Shown: positions 1 to 7,273 of the stretch, piece by piece
Layout of the letters: every line of letters starts with the position of its first letter
How positions within the stretch are numbered: the stretch's first letter is position 1
Source: Bacteroidota bacterium
Lineage (GTDB): Bacteria > Bacteroidota > Bacteroidia > 2-12-FULL-35-15
NCBI GenBank assembly: GCA_021413595.1
Contig: JAIOQD010000648.1
Coordinates: 1-9,848, forward strand
Direction: 5' to 3'
Length of the DNA: 9,848 nucleotides
Notes under the pieces: generated by a model
Databases searched by the model: none
What the model saw: the letters and a program-made list of their open reading frames with translations, nothing else
What the model was told of the DNA's origin: nothing
Made by a program: the position numbers and the translations under genes

Positions 1-200
1 AAATCATTGTCTTGATGATAATGCTTGTCGTTTAGTTCAATCTTAGTTCGTTTCAATGAATCAAATCCAATAGAGAAAGAACTTTTTCCAAATCCGTTGG
101 GAGCAACTAGTAAATTGGGTTTGTTAGGTACTAAATCTAAATTGAAAGTGTGGTTCCCAATTCCCTTGATGTTTGTGATTTCGATGCTTCTTATTTTCAA
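1..200 (-). CDS. AAA/SMC-like ATPase, N-terminal fragment (cut by window edge)
   Basis: The reverse strand reads as an open frame of 66 codons that runs off the window. It begins MKIRSIEITNIKGIG, typical of the first strand of RecF/SMC/ABC-type ATPases, and has a Walker A motif APNGFGKSS at about residues 33-41, with K39 as the expected ATP-phosphate-binding lysine. No Walker B or signature motif is visible because the rest is missing. There is no in-frame ATG; TTG at 198-200 is the best start, since an in-frame TAA lies at 231-233 and only weak codons lie between. The gene follows the restriction endonuclease gene by 75 bp on the same strand, so it may be the last member of the defence operon or a separate gene. 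The family beyond P-loop ATPase cannot be decided from this fragment. The ATPase call is firm; the start and any defence role are inference. Confidence 0.72.
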   Translation of the reverse strand, partial: MKIRSIEITNIKGIGNHTFNLDLVPNKPNLLVAPNGFGKSSFSIGFDSLKRTKIELNDKHYHQDND

Positions 201-275
201 CAGAATATTATTTATTAAACGATTTTTAAATTAAAATGACGACACGATTAGATTGCAAATACTCTTTCTTTAAGT

Positions 276-1343
276 TTAAGAAATAAATTTATTGAACTCG
301 GTATTTGAAATATACCCAAATTTCTTTCCTAGATGTCCGATAAAATTTATTGCAAAGGGAGATAGGTGCGTATAAGTATCAGATTCTTGTTTAATAATTC
401 TAAGTTCATAATCATAGTCTGAAATTCTTGATATGGCAGCTAAGTCGCCAGCCTTTGCTATTTTAGTATATCTCAGTTTCCCTGTCCCAAGCCTAAAGTC
501 TAAATTGTTTTCTGCTTCAAAGGTTACTCTACATTCTTTATCAATTAAATTAAGATCCACGTAATTCATATTAATTACTGCTGAATAAGTAGCTTTCTGA
601 CCTCTGTCATTTCTGATTGTTAACGCAGGAAAAAAATCATAAGAGTCTTTACTTAGCCAGAAGTATTGAGATCCTAAACCTGACTTTTCACCAGGATTAG
701 CTTGAATTCTCGCAGTGTCAGCCGCTCCCAAAGTTATTAGCATTGTTACTTCTTGCTCATCTTCAAGCTTCACTGTTCCGCTAACTTCATCATATAGTAA
801 TTTCCAAGATGGATGTTTTCTGTCTTTTAATTGAGGTTCATAGATGTCCCAATTTTGTTTTAAAAAACTTTGAGCAACATCTTCCCAAGAAAATCCCATT
901 TCTTGAACATGCTTACTTTGAAGATACAAAGAGGCCTCAATGTTTTGTGACATTCCTGGGCCCGTAAAATTTCCAGATGAAATAACAAGGGATTCTCCTT
1001 TCTCTGAACTATAGCCATATAATTTAGCATGTAAAAGTCTTTTCCTATTGATTATATAAACCTTACAGCCAACTTCTAATAATTGTTCTACCACTTGTTG
1101 ACTTGAAAGCCTTTGAGATGTGCTACCACCTAAGAACGCAACACACGAACCACCATTGTCAATGTGATGTTTGAATGTTTCATAAAACCGCACACCTCCA
1201 TTATAATTTGAAAATCCTGAGATAATATAAAAGGTTCCTTCTCCAGCATTTTGTTCTCTTACCCATGCTTGTTCAAGCATATGTAAGAGCCCTTTTGATT
1301 TTGGGTCTGTATTGTATACGTTTGGATGAATTGTGAACTGCAT
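276..1343 (-). CDS. BfiI-like Type IIS restriction endonuclease, phospholipase D nuclease fold
   Basis: This 355-residue protein should cut DNA at or near the site protected by the two methyltransferases upstream. The N-terminal half (about 1-185) is a phospholipase-D nuclease domain: an H-A-K motif at 105-107 (LLHAKLYG), then SSGNFTG with N125, and E136 in QNIEASLY. This HxK...N...E set matches the catalytic residues of BfiI (H105, K107, N125, E136, about 358 residues, as I recall), an enzyme that cuts without metal ions by using one active site shared across a dimer. The C-terminal half (about 195-355) would be the DNA-recognition domain, B3-like in BfiI; the segment ISDYDYELRII fits a B3/EcoRII-N-type strand. 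It starts three bases after the upstream methyltransferase stop (TAA-AAC-ATG) and is the last gene of the R-M set, so the nuclease is translated after the protective enzymes. NgoFVII-family endonuclease is an alternative family label. The recognition sequence is unknown. Confidence 0.85.
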   Translation of the reverse strand: MQFTIHPNVYNTDPKSKGLLHMLEQAWVREQNAGEGTFYIISGFSNYNGGVRFYETFKHHIDNGGSCVAFLGGSTSQRLSSQQVVEQLLEVGCKVYIINRKRLLHAKLYGYSSEKGESLVISSGNFTGPGMSQNIEASLYLQSKHVQEMGFSWEDVAQSFLKQNWDIYEPQLKDRKHPSWKLLYDEVSGTVKLEDEQEVTMLITLGAADTARIQANPGEKSGLGSQYFWLSKDSYDFFPALTIRNDRGQKATYSAVINMNYVDLNLIDKECRVTFEAENNLDFRLGTGKLRYTKIAKAGDLAAISRISDYDYELRIIKQESDTYTHLSPFAINFIGHLGKKFGYISNTEFNKFIS

Positions 1344-1346
1344 GTT

Positions 1347-2861
1347 TTATTTTTTAAATACGATTAAAGATTCTTGTTGGACAGCATTTAAAGAATTAAG
1401 TCCGTATCTCTGATATGCTTCTAGAGGAAGTATTTCATGAATTTTAAATCCAACTTCTTTTCCAATAAAGGATAATAATTTAGGTGTGTCAATATCAGTT
1501 CTACTACCGCCAATTGTTGTATGGTTATGTCCAACAATTAAGCAGAAATATTTTTCTTCCTTAAGTAATCTATGTACTTCTTCAAACGCTAACTTCATGT
1601 CATAAAAATATCTATACAAAAGAGAGGGTAGCGCAATTTTTCTAAACCCTTCGCTTGGCTTTAATTTTGAATTCAATTGCATACAAAATGAATGAATTTC
1701 CTTTGGTAATGAATGTTTGTTTTCTAAAAAAAATTGTTGCCAATTAAGCTGTTCAGATTTCATTTTAAATTCTCGGCTACCTATTAGGTCGCTTTCTAAT
1801 GGTCTAATTTCTTTTGCAGAAATGAGATTGAGCCAAACTAAACTTAGCCTTTGTGTGTCAATGTATGGCAATGCTGTCGCGTAAGGAGGGCTTGTGATTG
1901 CAAAATCAAAACTGTTCTCTTTTTTGAAAGCTGTATCCTGTTGTGATAATTTAATATCAATGTGATGTGCTTTATTATTTGACTTTAAAGGTTTAAAAGC
2001 AGTATGGAACTCTTTAATGTTTTGAGCAAAAGCATCAATTGAATCCGATACTTGGTCTAATATTTTTGTGGTTGGTAACGGTGTGGTTCTTCTGCGTATT
2101 CTTAAATCAAGAGGCTCTTGAAAAGAATATTCTCTTAATGTGTTACTAATAATGACCAAAAAAAGATTTTTTATTGATTCCTCTAATTCATTTGCAGACA
2201 ACCTTAAAGCTTCAATTTCAACCAATGTAGCTTCAGGAAACCAGCTTTTTAAATATTGAATTCGCGGATCTTCGTCATTAAGTTTTAGTTTTAATTTTAT
2301 TGCTGAATATCTTTTAAAAAATTGTCCTTTACTCTGAACGACTTCATTAAATGATAAATTTAATGCTCCAATTTTCGTGTTTGCAATAAAAACTGCCAAT
2401 GGGTTTATATCAGTTCCTTTAGCCGTAATATTATCATGGGCCGCTTCAACGAGGGTCGTACCACTTCCGCAAAATGGGTCAAGAACTTTATCTCCCTTAT
2501 GAATATTGTAAATGTTAAATAGAGATCTTACTACTTGTGGATTGAATTTTCCTTTATATTCATGCAGACCATGTACAGAATATCTTGTGTTTTGTCTTTT
2601 GTGTCTTGGGATAGTTCCGCTTCCATTTTCACAATGAAATTGTAAAGTTTGAACAATATTTTGATCTATTTCTGCATGTGAGAAATAAACGAGTTTTTTT
2701 ATTGCCTCTGAATTTTTTGAACCAGAAATTATAAGTTTTCCATTGAGTTCTTTTATATCATTTGGTTTTAAAAGAGTTTCTATTTCTCTTAAAGCAAATC
2801 TTTTCTCATATGGAAAAAATTTGTAGTTGTGCCAAAATAAATCTATTTCTTGTGTCTTCAT
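1347..2861 (-). CDS. Site-specific DNA amino-methyltransferase (second of two), probable N4-cytosine type
   Basis: This 504-residue S-adenosylmethionine-dependent methyltransferase probably protects one strand of the host site. Visible motifs: a motif X-like stretch HGLHEYKGKF (about 97-106), motif I DPFCGSGTT (128-136) for cofactor binding, the acidic loop GTDINP (149-154), and catalytic motif IV TSPPY (323-327). The order X, I, a long insert of about 170 residues, then IV places a likely target-recognition region between I and IV. The first ~90 residues have no counterpart in the partner methyltransferase and I do not recognise them. SPPY is most typical of N4-cytosine enzymes, but an N6-adenine activity cannot be excluded. 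The gene starts six A-rich bases after the first methyltransferase stop and ends three bases before the endonuclease start, so all three are surely co-transcribed. Confidence 0.87.
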   Translation of the reverse strand: MKTQEIDLFWHNYKFFPYEKRFALREIETLLKPNDIKELNGKLIISGSKNSEAIKKLVYFSHAEIDQNIVQTLQFHCENGSGTIPRHKRQNTRYSVHGLHEYKGKFNPQVVRSLFNIYNIHKGDKVLDPFCGSGTTLVEAAHDNITAKGTDINPLAVFIANTKIGALNLSFNEVVQSKGQFFKRYSAIKLKLKLNDEDPRIQYLKSWFPEATLVEIEALRLSANELEESIKNLFLVIISNTLREYSFQEPLDLRIRRRTTPLPTTKILDQVSDSIDAFAQNIKEFHTAFKPLKSNNKAHHIDIKLSQQDTAFKKENSFDFAITSPPYATALPYIDTQRLSLVWLNLISAKEIRPLESDLIGSREFKMKSEQLNWQQFFLENKHSLPKEIHSFCMQLNSKLKPSEGFRKIALPSLLYRYFYDMKLAFEEVHRLLKEEKYFCLIVGHNHTTIGGSRTDIDTPKLLSFIGKEVGFKIHEILPLEAYQRYGLNSLNAVQQESLIVFKK

Positions 2862-2867
2862 ATTTTT

Positions 2868-3989
2868 TTATTTTTGAAGTATTACAATGAATTCTTCTTT
2901 AATTCGGGCGTGAGAAAGGTTGAAAGATTTTCTACTTGATTTTATTGTTCTTTCAATCGTAGTTATATGTTTTAAACCTTTTTTTTCTCCAATCTCAGCA
3001 ATTATATTTTCATTTTCAATTATTCTTCCGTGAATTTTTGATCTGCCTATTACAAAGCAAATAAAAGCCTCGTTGGCACAACCTGCACTGAGAAAAGTAA
3101 ATAGACTGTCCATTTGGTCCATGAAATCAAATTCAGTTTGGTGATTTTTTTTAAAATAATGTGCTCTAGCCCCAATTTCTTGTTCTTTTACATTTATAGG
3201 GTCATAGCCTAACCACCACATTCTATATTTATGATAAAGCCAATATTCATAAGCATTGGGGTAGGGTGGAGACGTAATTACAAGTCCTATTTTTTGCGGC
3301 AAATCCGTTTTTTTAAGAAGCAACGAGTTTTTGTTAAGAACAGAGGAAGCTGTCGAGTATAAAAATGAGTCTTTTGCTTTTTGCAATTTTTGAGCAACTT
3401 GTAAAAATAAAGCAAACACATCTTTCTTGCCCCAAGTGTTTTCTATAGCGGCATACCGAGTATCACTATCTTGATTCGAAACTTTTACAATTATACTTGA
3501 AACGCAAAATTTTAAAGCGTCAGAAACACTTCCTTCTGATACTGAGTTAATGTTTTTTAAAAGAATTGCAAGTCCTACCTGAATATCTTTTTTGAACCAG
3601 TGGTCTAGATTTGGAATATTCGGAATAGAAATATTTCCTCTATATGAATTACACTTTTCAAATATCTTTTCAGCGGTAGATAGAAAATTAACAGGGAGAG
3701 GTTGGGTTTTAACTCTTGAAAGTAAGCAAGCAATTGGATTAAGGTCAACTCCTAATGAATTTATTCCCGCTTTTTGAGCTTCAATTAATGTAACGCCACT
3801 ACCACAAAAGGGATCGAGAATTAATGTGTTTTTAGGTATTGGCAAAATATTTATTAAAGTACGTGGTATGTCTGAAATAAATTTTGCTGGGTATGGATGC
3901 AATGAATGAATCGTTTCCGATTTGGAGCCAGCGAAATCCCAATCTAAATCATTAAGCAACTCTTTTGTGTTTGTTTCTGTAAGGATCAT
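2868..3989 (-). CDS. Site-specific DNA amino-methyltransferase (first of two), probable N4-cytosine type
   Basis: This 373-residue methyltransferase is the first of the pair. It shows motif X-like HPYPAKF (31-37), motif I DPFCGSGVT (59-67), acidic loop GVDLNP (80-85), and catalytic motif IV TSPPY (239-243), followed by an aromatic stretch (YEYWLYHKYRMWW, 247-259) that may help hold the flipped base. The ~150 residues between motifs I and IV probably carry the target-recognition part. Motif order is the same as in its downstream partner, but the sequences outside the motifs differ clearly, so this is not a recent duplication. Two methyltransferases with one nuclease is typical of Type IIS systems with asymmetric sites, where each strand is modified by its own enzyme. 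Its ATG overlaps the regulator stop as ATGA, which suggests translational coupling. The base modified is inferred from TSPPY only. Confidence 0.87.
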   Translation of the reverse strand: MILTETNTKELLNDLDWDFAGSKSETIHSLHPYPAKFISDIPRTLINILPIPKNTLILDPFCGSGVTLIEAQKAGINSLGVDLNPIACLLSRVKTQPLPVNFLSTAEKIFEKCNSYRGNISIPNIPNLDHWFKKDIQVGLAILLKNINSVSEGSVSDALKFCVSSIIVKVSNQDSDTRYAAIENTWGKKDVFALFLQVAQKLQKAKDSFLYSTASSVLNKNSLLLKKTDLPQKIGLVITSPPYPNAYEYWLYHKYRMWWLGYDPINVKEQEIGARAHYFKKNHQTEFDFMDQMDSLFTFLSAGCANEAFICFVIGRSKIHGRIIENENIIAEIGEKKGLKHITTIERTIKSSRKSFNLSHARIKEEFIVILQK

Positions 3990-4300
3990 ACTTGCTCAGG
4001 AGTTCTTTTTGATTTTAAATACTTTATTTTTTCTTCAGCTACTATCAAAATTCGTTCATGGTCTTTTTCAGTCATCAATTCATATGCAACTCTATCACTA
4101 AGCCACGCCACTAAAAGTTCTCCTTTATCTATTTTGTAGAATTTAGCGAACTTTAGTACTTGTTCTTTTGTTGGTTTTCGTTCCGTTCTTTCAAATTTGC
4201 TGATTATGGCTTGATCAATATCAAGTTCAGCAGCAACTTGCCGAAGGAAAAGACCTTTTCCCTCTCGAGCAGTTCTTATGATGTCTCCAAATGTTTCCAT
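3986..4300 (-). CDS. XRE-family helix-turn-helix regulator of the restriction-modification operon
   Basis: This is a 104-residue DNA-binding protein. The N-terminal ~65 residues form a Cro/C1-type helix-turn-helix domain: GDIIRTAREGKGL (helix 1), RQVAAELDI (helix 2), QAIISKFERTER (recognition helix, about 30-41), then PTKEQVLKFAKFY. The remaining ~40 residues, helical and charged (MTEKDHERILIVAEEKIKYLK), make it longer than the classical ~80-residue controller (C) proteins of R-M systems. It is the first gene of the operon and overlaps the first methyltransferase by four bases. A perfect inverted repeat lies 15-33 bp upstream of its ATG, over the predicted -7 element, so autorepression of the whole operon is the simplest model. 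Activation, as by true C proteins, is possible but the site overlaps rather than precedes the promoter. No Shine-Dalgarno sequence is seen, which is normal in Bacteroidota. Confidence 0.85.
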   Translation of the reverse strand: METFGDIIRTAREGKGLFLRQVAAELDIDQAIISKFERTERKPTKEQVLKFAKFYKIDKGELLVAWLSDRVAYELMTEKDHERILIVAEEKIKYLKSKRTPEQV

Positions 4301-4314
4301 TAGACAATATTAGT

Positions 4315-4333
4315 TTTGACAAATTTCGTCAAA
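4315..4333. promoter_or_regulatory. Candidate operator: TTTGAC-N7-GTCAAA inverted repeat
   Basis: TTTGAC (4315-4320) and GTCAAA (4328-4333) form a perfect inverted repeat with a 7-bp A/T-rich spacer, 19 bp in all, a size that suits a dimeric Cro-type regulator. It overlaps the -7 element (4330-4337) and the expected transcription start of the regulator gene, so binding there should block the operon. That the regulator binds it is inference. Confidence 0.6.
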
Positions 4334-4357
4334 TCTAATGATAAAATTTGAAACAAA
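4330..4357 (-). promoter_or_regulatory. Candidate Bacteroidota-type promoter of the restriction-modification operon
   Basis: On the minus strand TAGATTTG (4330-4337) is an exact match to the Bacteroidota -7 consensus TAnnTTTG. A TTTG at 4354-4357 could be the -33 element, but the 16-base gap is shorter than the usual 19-21. The predicted start near 4325 leaves a leader of about 25 bases before the regulator ATG at 4298-4300. The -7 match is clear; the -33 assignment is weak. Confidence 0.5.
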
Positions 4358-4374
4358 TAGGGTGCGTGGAAAAA

Positions 4375-4435
4375 TTTTAGCTCTTTTGGTTGCGAAGCGA
4401 TTGCCCGTGTGGAGGGGCAACCAAATGTGCTAAAA
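4375..4435. repeat. Nested inverted repeat at the nrdA / restriction-modification border
   Basis: TTTTAGC (4375-4381) and TTTGGTTGC (4385-4393) pair perfectly with GCAACCAAA (4417-4425) and GCTAAAA (4429-4435). The only break is a symmetric TCT/TGT bulge, giving 16 base pairs around a 23-base loop that is more GC-rich than its surroundings. There is no T-run after it in either direction, so it does not look like a terminator. It lies outside the R-M promoter, between it and the nrdA terminator, so it may be the edge of the acquired segment or a recombination-site-like structure. Confidence 0.6.
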
Positions 4436-4500
4436 TGTGCGGTAGGTATGTCCGTCTTTTAGCATTGGTGGTAACATTTCGCTAAACGCGATCCATAGCG
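4429..4500. repeat. Second inverted-repeat block with alternating GCTAAA / TTTAGC motifs
   Basis: GCTAAAA (4429-4435) can also pair with TTTTAGC (4457-4463), giving a fold that competes with the neighbouring repeat. Further on, GCTAAA (4481-4486) repeats the motif, and CGCTA (4480-4484) pairs with TAGCG (4496-4500). Together with the first block this makes four GCTAAA/TTTAGC motifs in alternating orientation within about 115 bp. No open frame of useful length crosses it. The stretch 4501-4580 has no further structure I can identify. I infer a structured non-coding element, either a recombination site or a dispersed repeat; the class is unknown. Confidence 0.45.
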
Positions 4501-4582
4501 GTTATTTCTTGTTTTGGGTCTGCTATCGACTAAGGTTATTTACAAATTAAAACAACCTTTATCAATTATGTTTTTTTTGACT

Positions 4583-4619
4583 AAAAAGCCCCGATTAAAA
4601 CAAATAATCAGGGCTTTTT
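4583..4619. terminator. Strong intrinsic terminator after nrdA, usable from both directions
   Basis: AAAAAGCCC (4583-4591) pairs with GGGCTTTTT (4611-4619), and GATT (4593-4596) with AATC (4606-4609), with one C/A mismatch between them and a 9-base loop. On the minus strand the stem ends in a T-run, 26 bases after the nrdA TAG. The A-run/T-run symmetry makes it work for the plus strand as well. It isolates the reductase genes from the restriction-modification operon. Confidence 0.9.
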
Positions 4620-4644
4620 AAGTTTAACTTTATTCTGTTTTTCT

Positions 4645-7131
4645 CTAACTCCCACAAGCCTCACAAGCATCCGGGTTATCTAAGGAACAAGTCAATTGAG
4701 CAGCAATCTCAGCAGCTTTTTGTGCTTCCGCCTCTAATAGTGCCTGGCGCTCATTACTTATTTGTTGTTGGCGTTCCTGTATCAATACATCCTCGTTACC
4801 TAATACTTCGGTAGCAGGTGTTGTTGTTGCAACTACAGGAGTAACGGTTAATGGTTTTTCGTTAGCAGCAGAAGCATCAGCAGTAAATTTAATTGCATCA
4901 GCAGCAGCTTTAGTACGTAAGTAGTACATGCCGGTTTTTAATCCTGCTTTCCAACCATAAAAATGCATCGATGAAAGCTTCGCAAAATTGGCATCCTGTA
5001 CAAACAGGTTCAATGATTGCGATTGACAGATATAGGCTCCACGGTCAGCAGCCATATTGATGATTACCTTTTGAGAAATTTCCCAAACAGTTTTGTATAA
5101 TGCTTTAATGTTAGCAGGTATTACGTCAATGTTTTGTACAGAACCATTGGCAATAATAATTTTATTTTTCAAGCTATCATTCCAAATACCTAATTTAACA
5201 AGGTCTTTCAACAAGTGTTTGTTCACAATCACAAACTCACCCGACAATACACGTCTCGAATAAATATTGGAAGTATATGGTTCAAAACATTCGTTATTTC
5301 CTAAGATCTGTGATGTACTTGCAGTTGGCATTGGTGCTAATAACAAGGAATTGCGGATCCCGAATTTTTTTACTTCCTCTTTTAATACATCCCACTCCCA
5401 ACGTGCCGAAGGTGTAACATTCCACATATCATATTGGAATACACCTTTCGAAACAGGTGATCCTTCGTATGTTTCATAAGTGCCTTCTACTTTCGCAAGG
5501 TCTTTTGATGCTGTCATTGCAGCATAATAGATCGTCTCGTGAATTTCTTTATTTAATAATATTGCTTCCGGAGAATCGAAAGGGAAACGCATTAAAATAA
5601 ATGCATCAGCCAAACCTTGTACACCAATACCAATAGGACGGTGACGTAAATTAGATTTTTTTGCTTCAGCTACAGGATAGTAATTACGATCAATTACTTT
5701 ATTTAAGTTTTTAGTGATCACATACGTGATATCAAATAACTTTTGGTGATCAAATTTTCCACCTTCAACAAAACGTGGAAGAGCGATAGAAGCTAAGTTA
5801 CATACAGCAATCTCATCAGGTGCAGTGTACTCTAAAATTTCGGTACAAAGGTTGGAAGATTTGATGGTACCCAAATTTTGTTGGTTACTCTTTGCATTAC
5901 AAGCATCTTTGTAAAGCATATATGGATTACCTGTTTCAATTTGTGAATCGATAATAGCTGTCCATAGTTCACGTGCTTTAATTACTTTGCGTGCACGACC
6001 TTCTTTTTCGTATTTGGTATATAATTTTTCGAATGCCTCACCCCAGCAGTCAGCTAATCCAGGTGCTTCGTTAGGGCAGAACAATGACCATTCGCCATTG
6101 GCTTCTACACGTTTCATGAATAAATCGGGAGTCCACATTGCAGTGAAAAGGTCACGTGCACGGGCTTCCTCCTTACCTGTGTTTTTACGGATATCTAAAA
6201 ATTCATAGATATCAGCATGCCAAGGTTCTAAATAAATAGCGAATGAACCTTTGCGTTTTCCACCGCCCTGATCAACATAACGTGCAGTATCATTAAACAC
6301 ACGTAACATCGGGATGATACCATTTGAAGTACCATTGGTACCACGTATGTAAGAACCTGTAGCACGTATGTTGTGAATGCTTAATCCGATACCACCTGCA
6401 CTTTGTGAAATTTTTGCACAGTTTTTCAATGTATCATAAATACCATCAATGCTATCATCTTTCATCGTTAACAAAAAGCATGACGACATTTGTGGTTTTG
6501 GAGTTCCTGCATTAAACAATGTTGGTGTAGCATGTGTGAACCAACGTTCACTCATCAGGTTATATGTTTCAATAACCGATGCAATATCATCTTTGTGAAT
6601 ACCTACAGCCACACGCATGATCATGTGTTGCGGACGTTCAGCCACCATACCGTTTACTTTTAATAGGTAAGAGCGCTCCAGAGTTTTAAATCCGAAATAA
6701 TCATAACCGAAATCACGATCATAAATGATAGTGGAATCTAATTCCTGTGCATTTTTTTGGATGATCTCATGAACATCATCAGCGATCAAAGGTGCCTTTT
6801 TGCTTGTCTTTGGATCGATGTATGAATAAAGCGCTTCCATTGTTTTTGAAAACGATTTATTAGTGTTTTTATGTAAGTTAGAAACAGCTATGCGTGATGC
6901 CAAAAGCGCATAGTCAGGGTGTTTGGTAGTAAGTGCTGCAGCTGTTTCAGCTGCTAAGTTGTCCAATTCACTGGTACTCACACCTTCGTAAATACCTTCA
7001 ATCACTTTCATCGCAACACTGATAGCTGTTACGTGAGTAGCATCTAATCCGTAGCAAAGTTTTTGGATACGTGCTGTGATCTTGTCAAATTTTACCGATT
7101 CCCGGTTCCCGTCTCTTTTTATTACGTACAT
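4645..7131 (-). CDS. nrdA: Ribonucleoside-diphosphate reductase class Ia, large (alpha) subunit
   Basis: NrdA carries the active and allosteric sites for reducing ribonucleoside diphosphates to deoxyribonucleotides in the cytoplasm, using the radical made by NrdB. Residues 1-90 form an ATP-cone ([10 protein letters not shown] start), the overall-activity site. The catalytic residues are C218 (SSC), N427-C429-E431 (NLCTE) and C444 (VCNLAS), the same positions as I recall for human RRM1. YY at 736-737 is the radical-transfer pair, and PTASTSQI (about 602-609) belongs to the substrate phosphate site. The tail ends [14 protein letters not shown], with C823-x2-C826 as the mobile redox pair that re-reduces the active site. 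At 828 residues it is about 36 longer than the human enzyme; the extra length is an Ala/Thr/Pro-rich then Gln/Glu/Ala-rich linker (about 750-814) before the cysteine tail. It lies 142 bp after nrdB, with a large hairpin between them, and is closed by the terminator at 4583-4619. I see no sign of decay. Confidence 0.97.
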   Translation of the reverse strand: MYVIKRDGNRESVKFDKITARIQKLCYGLDATHVTAISVAMKVIEGIYEGVSTSELDNLAAETAAALTTKHPDYALLASRIAVSNLHKNTNKSFSKTMEALYSYIDPKTSKKAPLIADDVHEIIQKNAQELDSTIIYDRDFGYDYFGFKTLERSYLLKVNGMVAERPQHMIMRVAVGIHKDDIASVIETYNLMSERWFTHATPTLFNAGTPKPQMSSCFLLTMKDDSIDGIYDTLKNCAKISQSAGGIGLSIHNIRATGSYIRGTNGTSNGIIPMLRVFNDTARYVDQGGGKRKGSFAIYLEPWHADIYEFLDIRKNTGKEEARARDLFTAMWTPDLFMKRVEANGEWSLFCPNEAPGLADCWGEAFEKLYTKYEKEGRARKVIKARELWTAIIDSQIETGNPYMLYKDACNAKSNQQNLGTIKSSNLCTEILEYTAPDEIAVCNLASIALPRFVEGGKFDHQKLFDITYVITKNLNKVIDRNYYPVAEAKKSNLRHRPIGIGVQGLADAFILMRFPFDSPEAILLNKEIHETIYYAAMTASKDLAKVEGTYETYEGSPVSKGVFQYDMWNVTPSARWEWDVLKEEVKKFGIRNSLLLAPMPTASTSQILGNNECFEPYTSNIYSRRVLSGEFVIVNKHLLKDLVKLGIWNDSLKNKIIIANGSVQNIDVIPANIKALYKTVWEISQKVIINMAADRGAYICQSQSLNLFVQDANFAKLSSMHFYGWKAGLKTGMYYLRTKAAADAIKFTADASAANEKPLTVTPVVATTTPATEVLGNEDVLIQERQQQISNERQALLEAEAQKAAEIAAQLTCSLDNPDACEACGS

Positions 7132-7173
7132 ATATCGAAATTATAAATTATGAATATTTGTTGTTTGTTTTAC

Positions 7174-7273
7174 GGTTACGGATAAACGAATGGTTAACCA
7201 ATTTACGAAACTGTGTGTTTAAAAATTGGAAGCCTAATTTCGTAAATTCGTAACCATTCGTTTATTAGTAACC
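7174..7273. repeat. 100-bp near-perfect inverted repeat between nrdB and nrdA
   Basis: The left arm (7174-7210) and right arm (7238-7273) are near-perfect reverse complements of 37 and 36 bases around a 27-base centre. Paired blocks are GGTTAC, TAAACGAATGGTTA and AATTTACGAAA; differences are a 3-base bulge (GGA against TAA) and a 3-against-2-base junction. The right arm ends at the base next to the nrdB TAA (7274-7276). There is no T-run after it on the minus strand, so it is not a standard terminator. It could be a miniature mobile element, an RNA-stabilising or processing hairpin in the nrdB-nrdA transcript, or both. GTAAC- and TTCGTA-type short motifs recur inside each arm. Confidence 0.8.

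Noticed and set aside
25..234. Plus-strand open frame of 69 codons
   Set aside because: The reverse strand over the same bases encodes a convincing ATPase N-terminus with a Walker A motif, so this frame is a shadow.
4375..4435. Classical integron attC site
   Set aside because: The required core motifs RYYYAAC and GTTRRRY are not found at the ends of the hairpin, and no integrase gene is in the window.
7174..7273. Terminator separating nrdB from nrdA
   Set aside because: The stem is far longer than a normal terminator stem and no T-run follows on the minus strand.
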